In this document: positions 49,115 through 57,814 of the stretch, piece after piece
Numbering within the stretch: the first letter of the stretch is position 1
Layout of the letters: every line of letters begins with the position of its first letter
NCBI RefSeq assembly: GCF_002101965.1
Contig: NZ_LQQA01000015.1
Span: 248,001-312,000, forward strand
DNA from: Mycolicibacterium wolinskyi
Lineage (GTDB): Bacteria; Actinomycetota; Actinomycetes; Mycobacteriales; Mycobacteriaceae
DNA: 64,000 bases
Reading direction: 5' to 3'
Program-made: the position numbers and the translations under genes
The notes under the pieces: model-generated
What the model was told of the DNA's origin: nothing
The model's database searches: none
The model's input: only the letters and a program-made list of their open reading frames with translations

Positions 49115-50555
49115 CGGCCCGCAGCCGAGCCTCTGCGGCAGCGCGGGTTCTGCTGGTCGTGACGATCAGCAGTTCGTCGCCCACCGCGATGCGCGTGTCT
49201 GGCAGCGGGACGAACGTGTGACCGTTGCGGATGATCAGGGTGATGACCGCGGGGTCGGGCAGTCGCAGTTCGAGAATCGTGACGTTGTGTAGTCGCGATC
49301 CCGGGCGCACCGTCATGGTCAGCAGGTCCGCGTCGATCACGTCCAGCGGTGCGGCTTCCACCTGAATCTCGCGGGTGTTATCCCGGCTCACCAGGCCGAG
49401 CCCATGCGCGACGATCCGCAGGCTGGGTGCCTGCACCAGGGTGAAGATCACCACGAGGACGAAGACGATGTTGAGCAGCCGGTAACTGTCGGGGACGCCC
49501 GCGACGATCGGAAAGGTCGCGAGCACGACGGGGACGGCGCCGCGCAGCCCGGCCCAGGACAGGAAAAGCTGTTCGCGAAACGGGATTCGAAAGGCGACGA
49601 GCGACAGCATCACCGACAGCGGCCGGGCGACCAGGAGCAGGACGAGGCCGATCACGATCGCCGGGATGATGTCGGAGCCCAGATCGTGCGGGTTCACCAG
49701 CAGGCCCAGCAGCACGAAGAGTCCGATCTGTGCGAGCCAGCCGACGCCCTCGGCGAACGATCGGGTCGCCGACCGGTGTGGCAGCCCGGAGTTGGCCAGC
49801 ACCACCGCGGCCAGATACGCGGCGATGAAGCCGCTGGCGTGCGCACTGCCTGCGGCCGCGAACGCGACGAGCCCCAGCCCGAACGTCGCGATCGGGTACA
49901 GACCGGAGGCCGGCAATGCGATACGACGAAGGGCCTGCGCTCCGACGAATCCGACCGCAAGACCGAGCGCGATGCCGGCGAGCAGTTCGTAGATGAGGTC
50001 GGTGACCGCGCCCTCCGGATCCAATACGAACGGCACCACGCTGAACATCAGCACGAGGATCACCGCGGGCGCGTCGTTGAACCCCGATTCGGCCTCGAGC
50101 AGCCCTGCCAGGCGGCGGGGCAGCGGCAGTACGCGCAGGACCGAGAACACCGCCGCGGCATCGGTCGACGCGACGATCGCGCCCAGCAACAACGCGAGCT
50201 GCCAGTGCATGTCCAACAGCAGATGAGCCCCGACCGCGGTGACGAGTGTGCTGATGAGGACCCCGAGGGTGGCCAGCGAGGCCGCGGGAGCCAACACCTG
50301 GCGGATGTCGGAATACCGCGTGGTCAAACCGCCTTCGACGAGGATCACCGCGAGTGCCGCAGTACAGACGTTCCTCGCCAGTTCGACGTTGTCGAAGTCC
50401 AGCCCGATACCGTCCACGCCGAGCACGACACCGACCAGAAGGAACAACAGAAGGCTCGGAAATCCGACCTTGGTTGCCACGCGCGTGCCGACGATGCTCG
50501 CGAGCAGCACAAGGCCGCCCACCAACAGGGTGAGGTACAGCTGATTCAAGCTCAT
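49059..50555 (-). CDS. CPA1-family cation/proton antiporter with TrkA-C domain
   Basis: 498 aa. About twelve membrane segments (residues 5-395) with the family's ASTDAAAVFS and GFNDAPAVI segments, whose aspartates carry the ions, then a cytoplasmic TrkA-C domain (about 405-490: MTVRPGSRLHN, LRLPDPAVITLIIRNG). It resembles the NhaP2/CvrA potassium-proton antiporters. Its stop is inside the helR end. The divergent neighbour encodes a TrkA-type regulatory protein, so the pair probably handles potassium. Confidence 0.9.
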   Translation of the reverse strand: MSLNQLYLTLLVGGLVLLASIVGTRVATKVGFPSLLLFLLVGVVLGVDGIGLDFDNVELARNVCTAALAVILVEGGLTTRYSDIRQVLAPAASLATLGVLISTLVTAVGAHLLLDMHWQLALLLGAIVASTDAAAVFSVLRVLPLPRRLAGLLEAESGFNDAPAVILVLMFSVVPFVLDPEGAVTDLIYELLAGIALGLAVGFVGAQALRRIALPASGLYPIATFGLGLVAFAAAGSAHASGFIAAYLAAVVLANSGLPHRSATRSFAEGVGWLAQIGLFVLLGLLVNPHDLGSDIIPAIVIGLVLLLVARPLSVMLSLVAFRIPFREQLFLSWAGLRGAVPVVLATFPIVAGVPDSYRLLNIVFVLVVIFTLVQAPSLRIVAHGLGLVSRDNTREIQVEAAPLDVIDADLLTMTVRPGSRLHNVTILELRLPDPAVITLIIRNGHTFVPLPDTRIAVGDELLIVTTSRTRAAAEARLRAVSRRGKLAYWFDEYGHPD

Positions 50556-50621
50556 TGTGCGGTCAGTTAATCACCGACCAAGCGCATCGGGTGGGCGGTG
50601 CGGATAGGTCAAAATGACTGA

Positions 50622-51329
50622 GTGGCGGAACGAAAGATGCGCATCGGGGTTGCGGGTGCGGGCAACGTGGGTCGTTCCGTCGCGCGCGAGTTGTTGGTTT
50701 ACGGCCACAAGGTCCTGCTGATCGAACGGGAGCGGCGCAGTTTCGAGCCGCAGACCGTGCCCGCCGCCGACTGGTTGCTGGCCGACGCCTGCGAACTCTC
50801 CGCGCTGGAGGAGGCGGGCACCGAAACGTGCGACGTGCTCATCGCGGCGACCGGCGACGACAAGGCCAACCTGGTGGTCGGGCTCCTCGCCAAGTCCGAG
50901 TTCGGGGTGCCTCGCGTGGTGGCCCGCATCAACGACATCCGCAATCAGTGGCTGTTCAGCCGGCAGTGGGGCATCGATGTGGCGGTATCGACACCGGGCG
51001 CGCTGGTCGCCGGTGTCGAGGGCGCGATCGACGTCGGACACCTGGTGCGGTTGATGGGGCTGCGCGAGGGCCGGGCAGAACTGACCAAACTCACGCTGCC
51101 CGAAGACAACCCGGTGGTGGGGCAACGAGTGGACCGGTTGGATCTGCCGGCCGACACCGCACTGGTCACGGTGGTCCGGGGCAGCAAGGTCATCCTGCCG
51201 AAACCCGACGATGTGCTGGAAGCCGGCGACGAGATGTTGTTCGTGGCCAATCGCTCGTCGGAAAGCTCACTGCTGGCCGCGATCCACGGTCGCGAGTTCC
51301 TTCGTGAGGTGATCGGCGACGACGCGTGA
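50622..51329 (+). CDS. TrkA/CeoC-type potassium regulatory protein (RCK)
   Basis: 235 aa from GTG 50622 (ATG 50637 is possible). N-terminal nucleotide-binding TrkA-N domain (RIGVAGAGNVGRSVARELL, ATGDDKANLVVGLLAK), C-terminal TrkA-C domain (ELTKLTLPEDNPVVG, LPKPDDVLEAGDEMLF). It is similar to M. tuberculosis CeoC (Rv2692) but lacks the usual ceoB partner next door. It may gate the divergent antiporter or a Trk channel elsewhere. Confidence 0.85.
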   Translation: MAERKMRIGVAGAGNVGRSVARELLVYGHKVLLIERERRSFEPQTVPAADWLLADACELSALEEAGTETCDVLIAATGDDKANLVVGLLAKSEFGVPRVVARINDIRNQWLFSRQWGIDVAVSTPGALVAGVEGAIDVGHLVRLMGLREGRAELTKLTLPEDNPVVGQRVDRLDLPADTALVTVVRGSKVILPKPDDVLEAGDEMLFVANRSSESSLLAAIHGREFLREVIGDDA

Positions 51330-51350
51330 CCGCCGTTCTACCCTCGTGCC

Positions 51351-51647
51351 ATGGATGCCACCGAGGACGCACCGCCCGCTCCGGAGAAGCGACTGGTCAT
51401 CAGGGTCAATTCGAACGCCAAGATGTCCCGGGGCAAGGCCGCCGCGCACGCCGTTCACGCGGCGCTCAAGCTCTACGGCATCGAGTACGAACATCCGGTG
51501 ATCGTCATCGGGGGAAAGCCGGACGAGATCCTGGCGCAGACGGTGCACATCCGTGATGCCGGACGGACCGAGCTCGAGCCCGGCACCCTGACCGCGGGCG
51601 CGAGCTGGGAGTGGCGCGACCGCGCCGAACCAGATCCCACGCAATAG
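51351..51647 (+). CDS. PTH2-family peptidyl-tRNA hydrolase-like protein
   Basis: 98 aa. RVNSNAKMSRGKAAAHAVHAAL corresponds to the Pth2 signature (Met-x-x-GK-AAQ--HA), with the catalytic-region Lys and His. It is shorter than typical Pth2 (about 115 aa), ending after the second half of the fold. Bacteria normally use Pth1, so this is an accessory hydrolase or a related binding protein. It starts 21 bases after the TrkA-type gene. Confidence 0.75.
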   Translation: MDATEDAPPAPEKRLVIRVNSNAKMSRGKAAAHAVHAALKLYGIEYEHPVIVIGGKPDEILAQTVHIRDAGRTELEPGTLTAGASWEWRDRAEPDPTQ

Positions 51648-51651
51648 CCCG

Positions 51652-52176
51652 TCAGTCAACATATTTCGGCACCCACGGCGTCACGCGGGGAATCCACCGG
51701 GGAACATTCTGCCGGTATGCCTCGTATTCCGCACCGAACCGGCGGAGTAGATGTGGCTCCTCGACGGTGGGGATGGCAATCGTGACGATCGTGCAGAACA
51801 GCACGAACCAACCGAACAACCACGGCGAGGCGGTCGCGACTGCGGTCCCGAGTTGGATCGAGAACACGGCCGTCATCATCGGATTACGGACGTATCGATA
51901 GGGACCACGCAGCACCAGGTGAACCGGTGAACCGATCGCCAGCGTGCCTTCACCGACACGGTCGAACAGCACGACCGTCCACACCAGAAACCAGAGCCCG
52001 AGCCCGATCAGAGTGGCCCCCGCGAGCGCGAGCAGCAGGCCTTCCGTCGTGCCCAGATCGGGTGCTTTCACCTCGGTGAGCTGGGCAATCACCGCCGGTA
52101 TGAACACCGTCATCGTCGCAGGGGCGATCAGCACCGAAATCAGATGCCGCCACCACAGCCGTCGCTTCGTCATCAT
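51652..52176 (-). CDS. Isoprenylcysteine/phospholipid methyltransferase-like membrane protein
   Basis: 174 aa with about four membrane segments. The C-terminal signature GPYRYVRNPM and EEPHLLRRFGAEYEAYRQ is that of the ICMT/PEMT family, which transfers methyl groups from SAM at the membrane. The substrate is unknown. It is divergent from a TetR gene, with two palindromic operators between, so it is the likely TetR target. The stop is five bases from that of the PTH2 gene. Confidence 0.82.
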   Translation of the reverse strand: MMTKRRLWWRHLISVLIAPATMTVFIPAVIAQLTEVKAPDLGTTEGLLLALAGATLIGLGLWFLVWTVVLFDRVGEGTLAIGSPVHLVLRGPYRYVRNPMMTAVFSIQLGTAVATASPWLFGWFVLFCTIVTIAIPTVEEPHLLRRFGAEYEAYRQNVPRWIPRVTPWVPKYVD

Positions 52177-52184
52177 CGGATCCT

Positions 52185-52206
52185 TTCTTCAACCGTTGTT
52201 GAAGAA
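52185..52206. promoter_or_regulatory. TetR operator 1
   Basis: TTCTTCAAC and GTTGAAGAA form a perfect 9-bp inverted repeat around CGTT, nine bases upstream of the methyltransferase start. Confidence 0.75.
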
Positions 52207-52233
52207 AAACGCTACGCCGCCGGGGTGCGAAAG

Positions 52234-52250
52234 GTCAACGCTTGTTGAAG
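52234..52250. promoter_or_regulatory. TetR operator 2
   Basis: GTCAACGCTTGTTGAAG repeats the core of operator 1 (TCAAC-n4-GTTGA) with one weak half. It lies 14 bases before the tetR start and fits autoregulation. Confidence 0.6.
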
Positions 52251-52263
52251 TAAACTTCGGAGC

Positions 52264-52860
52264 ATGTCGGAGACCCGGCGCAGCGGCCGGTGGCGGACCG
52301 GCCAGCAGAGCAGACAACGCGTCATCGACGCCGCGCGCGAGCGCTTCATGCGTGACGGCTACGAAAAAGCGACGGTCCGGGGCATCGCTGCCGCGGCCGG
52401 CGTGGACGTCGCGATGGTGTACTACTTCTTCGGCAACAAGGAAGGCTTGTTCACCGCGTCGGTGCTCGACACCCCCGAGCATCCGCTGCACCAGTTGGCA
52501 CATCTGCTCGACGACGGTCCCGACGACATCGGTGCGCGACTCGTGCGGGACTTCATCCAACGGTGGGACGAGGGGGCGTCGTTCGACCCGCTGCTCACGG
52601 TCTGGCGGTCGGCAGCCATACAGCCGTTGGCGCGCAAGCTGTTACACGATTCCCTCGCCGGACCGGTGGCAGAGCGGGTTTCGGCTCAGTTCGGCGTGAC
52701 CGACGCCGAGCTGCGCGTCGAACTGGTGACGACGCATCTGGTGGGCCTGGCGTTCGCGCGCTATCAGCTCAAGATCGAACCACTGGCTTCGGCGAGTGCC
52801 GATGAATTGGTCGAGTGGGTTGGGCCGACGATGCAGCGTTACCTGACCGAGCCAAAATAG
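52264..52860 (+). CDS. TetR-family regulator
   Basis: 198 aa. Helix-turn-helix at about 18-62 (RVIDAARERFMRDGYEKATVR, AAAAGVDVAMVYYFFGNKEGLF). The C-terminal ligand domain is of the common type that starts LARKLLHDSLAGPVAERV. Divergent from the methyltransferase gene, with operators at 52185 and 52234. Confidence 0.92.
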   Translation: MSETRRSGRWRTGQQSRQRVIDAARERFMRDGYEKATVRGIAAAAGVDVAMVYYFFGNKEGLFTASVLDTPEHPLHQLAHLLDDGPDDIGARLVRDFIQRWDEGASFDPLLTVWRSAAIQPLARKLLHDSLAGPVAERVSAQFGVTDAELRVELVTTHLVGLAFARYQLKIEPLASASADELVEWVGPTMQRYLTEPK

Positions 52861-52866
52861 GTGACC

Positions 52867-53646
52867 TCATATCTCGCGGTCCCGCAGGCAATTTCGCAGG
52901 ATCGGAATGAACGGTCGCGGATCTGGTGGTCCGTCACGCCGAAAGGGCAGCGAGTCGCGGGACGCGGTGATCCAATCGGCGCGCGAGACGTCGGTCAGGC
53001 ACAACCGTCGGCCGGCTCGGACGGTGATCAGGTGCAATAGCAGGGTTCCGGTGCGGCCGTTGCCGTCCCGGAACGGATGAATCTGGTTGTAGACAGCGTA
53101 AATTCGGGCGAGCCGATAAGCGAGCTCGCCGCGGTCGAGGGCGGCCGCCGCTCCGGCCAGCGACTCGATGTCGCTCTGCAGCGCCCGCAGCGCGCGTGGG
53201 ATGCGTACGCACGAGCCGAACGTGCTGTCGCCGCGGCGGAGTTCGACGATACGCGGCTCGCCGGCCCACGCGTACACGTCACCGAACACGTGCTGGTGCA
53301 ACCTTCGGGCGTCGAGGTCATGGTCTTCGGGTCGTAGGTGAACCTGCACAATCCGGCCCGCTGTGGCCACGAACTCGAGCCGGGTCAGCGTCGGGGCGTC
53401 ATGGACGCCGAAATTGTTGCGCAGCACCGTGGTACCCGGGATGAGATAAGGCTTGCGCCGTGCAAAGAGCGGCCGCCGGTACCGGTGGATCTCGTGCGGC
53501 AGATGGCGTCCGAGATATTGCCCGAAAGTGACTGCCCCCGTGGCGAGTTCGGTGAGATCGGAAACCTCCGCAGAAGTGGGCCGCCAACCTTCGAGGCGTT
53601 CTGCGGCAAGTGTCTGTGCGAGCGCATGACGCTCGCGCGTGCTCAC
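52867..53646 (-). CDS. Fic-domain protein
   Basis: 259 aa from GTG 53646, overlapping the nucleotidyltransferase stop by four bases. The Fic motif is HPFRDGNGRTG (about 188-198), with the catalytic His and the Gly-Asn-Gly-Arg loop; the final Arg of the usual motif (GNGRxxR) is not visible. Fic enzymes transfer AMP or other nucleotides to proteins. The N-terminal AAERLEGW resembles the inhibitory (S/T)xxxE(G/N) motif but has Ala at the first position. Three bases after the motif's helix the family's LLLHLI core follows. It is coupled to another nucleotidyltransferase gene. Confidence 0.82.
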   Translation of the reverse strand: MSTRERHALAQTLAAERLEGWRPTSAEVSDLTELATGAVTFGQYLGRHLPHEIHRYRRPLFARRKPYLIPGTTVLRNNFGVHDAPTLTRLEFVATAGRIVQVHLRPEDHDLDARRLHQHVFGDVYAWAGEPRIVELRRGDSTFGSCVRIPRALRALQSDIESLAGAAAALDRGELAYRLARIYAVYNQIHPFRDGNGRTGTLLLHLITVRAGRRLCLTDVSRADWITASRDSLPFRRDGPPDPRPFIPILRNCLRDREI

Positions 53647-54656
53647 CACTCCGAAAACGTCGACGTCGACGCCAGATAGTCGAGTTTGCGCCGGACGCCG
53701 TTGAGTTCGCGGCCGATGCTGCGCAGCGCGGTGCGGTCCTGGGGCGAGAGCTCCGACAAGTCGGTGCGATCGTCGACAGGCCCATGCGGTGTCCAGCGGG
53801 TGGCGCGTAACCGCCAGCGGATGCTCGAGCCGATCGCGTAACACTTCTCCAGTGCCTTGGCATCGTCTTCGTCGAGGTAGCGGCTGCCTGCCGCGTCGCG
53901 AATCCGCTCGCTCGTCGGCAGTGCCGTCGAGCCGCAACTGAGTGCGGCCCAGCGTGCGATGCGCACCACCGGGTCGACGGCCGCGTACTTGACGTCCACC
54001 CCGCTCTCGCCGGTGGTCAGCACCCGCAGTCGGGACGGGACCTGGCTACGGGCATGCGTCGCATCTTGCAACATGGCCGCCAACGCGCCGGGATGCCGGC
54101 GGGCCGCGACACCGAGCCGGCCGCGCAGGTCAGGTCCATCGGTGACCGGGACGGCATCGGCGAGCAGTCCCATCATCACCACGCCGCGGTCGGCCGAAGC
54201 GTCGGCGGTCCACGTGTCGATTCCGGCGGTCCACTCGTGCGCGGAGCGGTTGAACCGGGCCCGCGCCGCGGTCGCGCCCTTCGCGTCGGCGGGAAAGCCG
54301 CACTCGGCGAGGAGGTCGTGAACTTCGATCGCATGGCCGAGGCCGGCATCCGGCGGGGCGGTGTCCGCGCGTACGAAGAGGGTGTCGAGGTCCGAACCCG
54401 GCAGCGCGTCGCCTCGTCCGATGCTGCCCGACGCGTACCAGGTTCCTGCTGCCGCAGGGGACAGGGTCCGCGCGGCGCTGGCAAGCGCCGACCGTCCGAG
54501 GGCCGACCAGGCGGCCGCGACGGTCGCTGCGCCCGTGCGGGTTTCGAGCAGGTGGCGGACCTCGTCGTGCGCTGACCGGCACGCCGTCAGCAGCGCTTGT
54601 GCACTGCCTGCCGCCGCCACCTCGCGCTGCGCGCGTTCCAGCAGACCCTCGGGCAT
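53643..54656 (-). CDS. DUF294-type nucleotidyltransferase
   Basis: 337 aa. The catalytic pattern YASGSIGRGDALPGSDLDTL has Gly-Ser at 77-78 and Asp89/Asp91. C-terminal region (about 200-330) is the helical substrate-binding domain. It looks like the last two domains of the 617-aa protein at 42.4 kb without its cNMP and CBS sensors. Substrate unknown; similar to GlnD-type uridylyltransferase folds. It overlaps the Fic gene, which suggests one regulatory unit. Confidence 0.78.
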   Translation of the reverse strand: MPEGLLERAQREVAAAGSAQALLTACRSAHDEVRHLLETRTGAATVAAAWSALGRSALASAARTLSPAAAGTWYASGSIGRGDALPGSDLDTLFVRADTAPPDAGLGHAIEVHDLLAECGFPADAKGATAARARFNRSAHEWTAGIDTWTADASADRGVVMMGLLADAVPVTDGPDLRGRLGVAARRHPGALAAMLQDATHARSQVPSRLRVLTTGESGVDVKYAAVDPVVRIARWAALSCGSTALPTSERIRDAAGSRYLDEDDAKALEKCYAIGSSIRWRLRATRWTPHGPVDDRTDLSELSPQDRTALRSIGRELNGVRRKLDYLASTSTFSEW

Positions 54657-54717
54657 ACCGGCGATTCTGACAGGCCAGACCGCCGTGAGGTTTCGGCAAC
54701 CAAATCCTTACCGGCGG

Positions 54718-54743
54718 CTACATGAACGAAACATCCGGGTGAC
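54718..54743 (+). promoter_or_regulatory. Candidate GlnR box
   Basis: CTAC-n6-GAAAC-n6-GTGAC: three AC dinucleotides each separated by nine bases (54720, 54731, 54742). This is the AC-n9-AC arrangement of GlnR sites in M. smegmatis. It lies 82-107 bases before the permease start, upstream of a GTTATCT -10-like sequence. Confidence 0.65.
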
Positions 54744-54824
54744 GCTCACGACATGCGCAAACGGTTATCTGTCGTCTGACAGTTAAGCCCGTGGCGGCAG
54801 CGCCCCAACCCGAGAGAAACGCTT

Positions 54825-56369
54825 ATGACCAGCAGCGCAACGGCGCCGGGATCCGACGTGTCGGACGGTCACTCCGGCGATCACCAGGACCTGGCCGAGT
54901 TTGGTTATGACCAGCAGTTGCACCGCAGGCTCGGCAAGTTCGAGTCGTTTGCGGCGGGCTTCTCGTTCGTCTCGATCCTGACGACGATCTTCCAGTTGTT
55001 CGGCCTCGGGTTCGGGTTCGGCGGGCCGGCGTTCTTCTGGACGTGGCCCGCGGTGTTCCTCGGCCAGTTCCTCGTCGCGCTCTGTTTCGCAGAACTCGCC
55101 GCGCGCTACCCGATCTCGGGGGCCATCTACCAGTGGTCGCGGCGGATGGGCGGCGAGGTGGTCGGTTGGTTCGGCGGCTGGTTCATGATCCTGGCGCAGA
55201 TCGTCACCGCCTCGGCCGCCGCGATCGCGCTGCAGGTGGTGTTGCCGTCGATCTGGTCCGGGTTCCAGATCATCGGCGACGATCCGGCGCTGACCTCGCC
55301 GAGCGGCGCGGCCAACGCGGTACTGCTCGGCACGGTGCTGCTCGTGGTCACCACGACGATCAACTGCCTTGGCGTGAAATGGATGTCACGTGTCAACAGC
55401 GCGGGTGTCGTCTGCGAGATCGTCGGCGTCATCGCCGTCATCGGGGTGTTTTTCACCCACGCCCAGCGCGGACCGCAGGTGGTGTTCGACACCGGCCATG
55501 CCGGCGGGCAGCCCGGCTACATCTGGGCCTGGATCGTGTCCGGTCTGATGGCGGCGTACGTGATGGTCGGCTTCGGCTCGGCCGGTGAGCTTGCCGAGGA
55601 AACCCGCAACCCACGCCGGGTCGCACCGCGCACCATTCGTCTTGCGCTTTCGGTGTCGGCGCTCGGTGGCGGGCTGATGATTCTCGGCGCGCTGATGGCC
55701 GCGCCGAGCCTGACCGACGGCCGGCTGGCCACCGAGGGACTGCCGTACGTGCTCGACACGGTGCTCTCCTCGCCGTGGGGCACGGTCCTGCTGATCGACG
55801 TCTGCATCGCGATCATGATCTGCACGTTGGCAATTCAGACCGCCGCGTCCCGACTGATGTTCTCGATGGCCCGCGATGACCGCCTGCCGGCGTCGGCGAT
55901 CCTGTCCCGCGTCAACGGGCGCACCGGTACCCCGATCTGGCCGTCGGTGCTCATCGGCGTGCTGTGCATCGCGGTGCTCCTGGTCAACATGGGCAACTCG
56001 GCGATCTTCGCGACTCTGGCCAGCGTCTGCATCATCCTGATCTACCTGGCCTATCTGCTGGTGACCGCGCCGCTGCTGTATCGCCGCCTCAAAGGCTGGC
56101 CCGCGCAGCGCAACCAGGTGGATGCCGAAGGGCTGCCGCTGTTCTCACTCGGCCGGTTCGGCCTCGTGGTGAACGTGCTCGCCGTCGCCTACGGCGCGCT
56201 GATGATCGTCAATCTGGGCTGGCCCCGCGCCGAGATCTTCAACCCGACCGGGGAACTGCCGATCCTGCAATGGGCGGGGCCGCTCAGCATCGCGGCCGCC
56301 GTGCTGCTCGGCGCGCTGTGCTTCCCACGCGGCAAGACCCACCCCAAGCCCGTCACGATTGGAGCCTGA
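54825..56369 (+). CDS. APC-superfamily permease of the guanidine/urea operon
   Basis: 514 aa, about twelve membrane segments. The conserved YPISGAIYQWSRRMGGEVVGW loop and GFGSAGELAEETRNPRRVAP segment mark the APC family. First gene of a five-gene unit in which each following gene overlaps or abuts the previous one. Role: import of guanidine, urea or a related nitrogen compound (inferred from neighbours). The second gene starts directly after its stop. Confidence 0.88.
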   Translation: MTSSATAPGSDVSDGHSGDHQDLAEFGYDQQLHRRLGKFESFAAGFSFVSILTTIFQLFGLGFGFGGPAFFWTWPAVFLGQFLVALCFAELAARYPISGAIYQWSRRMGGEVVGWFGGWFMILAQIVTASAAAIALQVVLPSIWSGFQIIGDDPALTSPSGAANAVLLGTVLLVVTTTINCLGVKWMSRVNSAGVVCEIVGVIAVIGVFFTHAQRGPQVVFDTGHAGGQPGYIWAWIVSGLMAAYVMVGFGSAGELAEETRNPRRVAPRTIRLALSVSALGGGLMILGALMAAPSLTDGRLATEGLPYVLDTVLSSPWGTVLLIDVCIAIMICTLAIQTAASRLMFSMARDDRLPASAILSRVNGRTGTPIWPSVLIGVLCIAVLLVNMGNSAIFATLASVCIILIYLAYLLVTAPLLYRRLKGWPAQRNQVDAEGLPLFSLGRFGLVVNVLAVAYGALMIVNLGWPRAEIFNPTGELPILQWAGPLSIAAAVLLGALCFPRGKTHPKPVTIGA

Positions 56370-57209
56370 ATGTCCACCACCACAGAGACATCCACAACCG
56401 CGGGTGCGCGTGAACACGCGCGCGCTCAAGCAACAGCGATCACCGACTCGATGCCGGTGGTTCCCGCGTCGAGCTGGCCGTCGCCGCCCGACGGGATCGC
56501 CGCCGAGAAGCTGACGTGGGCCGAAACGGTTCCCGGTGGCCGCTACACCACCAAGGTGCTCGCGCGCGGAACCCGGCTGCGGCTGCGTGACCTGCACGGC
56601 ACGGCGTGCGCGCACCTGCTGCTCTGGCGTGCCGACGCACCATGGGAGCGGCTCAACGTCGCCGACACCGTGAAAGTGCCCTGGCAGGCGTATCTTTCGT
56701 CCGGACACCCCCTGCTCAGCGATCAGGGCCGCGTGCTCGCGACCATCGTCTCGGACACCTCGGGCCATCATGACGCGGTCTGCGGCGCCACCACGCTGTC
56801 CGGCAACAACGCGAAATACGGTGCGGGAAGCCCGGAATCGACCAGCCCGGCCGGACGCGAACTGCTGGTGCTTGCCGCGCTCAAGAACGGCCTGACCCGG
56901 CGGGACGTGGCGCCGAGCGTGTCGTTCTTTCACGGCGTGCGGGTACAACCCGACGGGGCGTTGGTGTCGACCGGATCGGCAGGCGCGGGAACGGCCGTCG
57001 AACTGCTCCTGCACCTGCCGCTGATCGTCGCCATCGCCAATACCGCACACCCACTCGATCCGGCGCCGACCTTCGACGTGGGCTCACTTGAGGTGCTGGC
57101 GTGGTCCGCACCCGACGACCTCGCCGAGATCGGTGCCCACCTCACCGATCGGGACCCCGAATACCAACGTGCCTATCTCAATTCCGAAGATGTCTGGAGT
57201 GCCCGATGA
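56370..57209 (+). CDS. DUF1989 protein, CgdA / urea carboxylase-associated protein 1
   Basis: 279 aa. Cupin-like DUF1989 domain with GTACAHLLLWRA and SGHHDAVCGATT. Such pairs were called urea carboxylase-associated proteins and later shown to form carboxyguanidine deiminase in guanidine users. The first base of its ATG follows the permease stop. Confidence 0.85.
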   Translation: MSTTTETSTTAGAREHARAQATAITDSMPVVPASSWPSPPDGIAAEKLTWAETVPGGRYTTKVLARGTRLRLRDLHGTACAHLLLWRADAPWERLNVADTVKVPWQAYLSSGHPLLSDQGRVLATIVSDTSGHHDAVCGATTLSGNNAKYGAGSPESTSPAGRELLVLAALKNGLTRRDVAPSVSFFHGVRVQPDGALVSTGSAGAGTAVELLLHLPLIVAIANTAHPLDPAPTFDVGSLEVLAWSAPDDLAEIGAHLTDRDPEYQRAYLNSEDVWSAR

Positions 57210-57814
57210 CCGCGACAATCGTTGACGAAATCGTCGCCCCTCGGGGGCCATGGTCGAAGATCGTGACGGCCGGAGACGTGTTGACCATCATCGACCTGCA
57301 CGGAAACCAGGCCGTCGACACCCTGTTCTACGGTGCCGACGATCACGGTGTCCGATACAGTGCGCCCGCCACCGTCGCCGCGCAAGGCAACATCTTCCTG
57401 ACCACCGGATCGGTACTGCGCGACAGTGATGGCGAGCCCATGCTCACGATCATCGACGACGAAGTCGGCAACCACGACACGCTCGGTGGCGCATGCTCGC
57501 AGGAGTCCAACACCCTGCGCTACGGCCACCACACCAAACACCAGCACGCCTGTGTGGAGAACTTCATCGGCGAGGGTGCGCGGTGGGGCCTGACGAAGGC
57601 CGACATCGTCAGCAACATCAACTTCTTCATGAATGTGCCCGTCGATCCCGACGGATCGCTTGGCATCGTGGACGGGCTGTCTGCTCCCGGCAAGAAGTTG
57701 TCGTTGCGTGCCGAGATCGACACCCTCGTGCTCGTCTCGAACTGCCCGCAGATCAACAACCCCTGCAACGGATTCGACCCGACGGCGGTGCGGATGGTTG
57801 TGACCCGCTCATGA
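57206..57814 (+). CDS. DUF1989 protein, CgdB / urea carboxylase-associated protein 2
   Basis: 202 aa from ATG 57206, overlapping the previous stop by four bases. DLHGNQAVDTLFY, GNHDTLGGACSQESNTLRYG and VPVDPDGSLGI are family signatures; conserved His and Cys residues would form the metal site. Partner of the 279-aa protein, presumably as a heterodimer that removes ammonia from carboxyguanidine. Confidence 0.87.
   Translation: MTATIVDEIVAPRGPWSKIVTAGDVLTIIDLHGNQAVDTLFYGADDHGVRYSAPATVAAQGNIFLTTGSVLRDSDGEPMLTIIDDEVGNHDTLGGACSQESNTLRYGHHTKHQHACVENFIGEGARWGLTKADIVSNINFFMNVPVDPDGSLGIVDGLSAPGKKLSLRAEIDTLVLVSNCPQINNPCNGFDPTAVRMVVTRS

Noticed and set aside
54657..54824. Guanidine-I riboswitch upstream of the permease
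   Set aside because: The context made it likely, and CCGAGAG occurs at the ribosome site, but the conserved paired elements and the ACGG core could not be laid out in the short leader.
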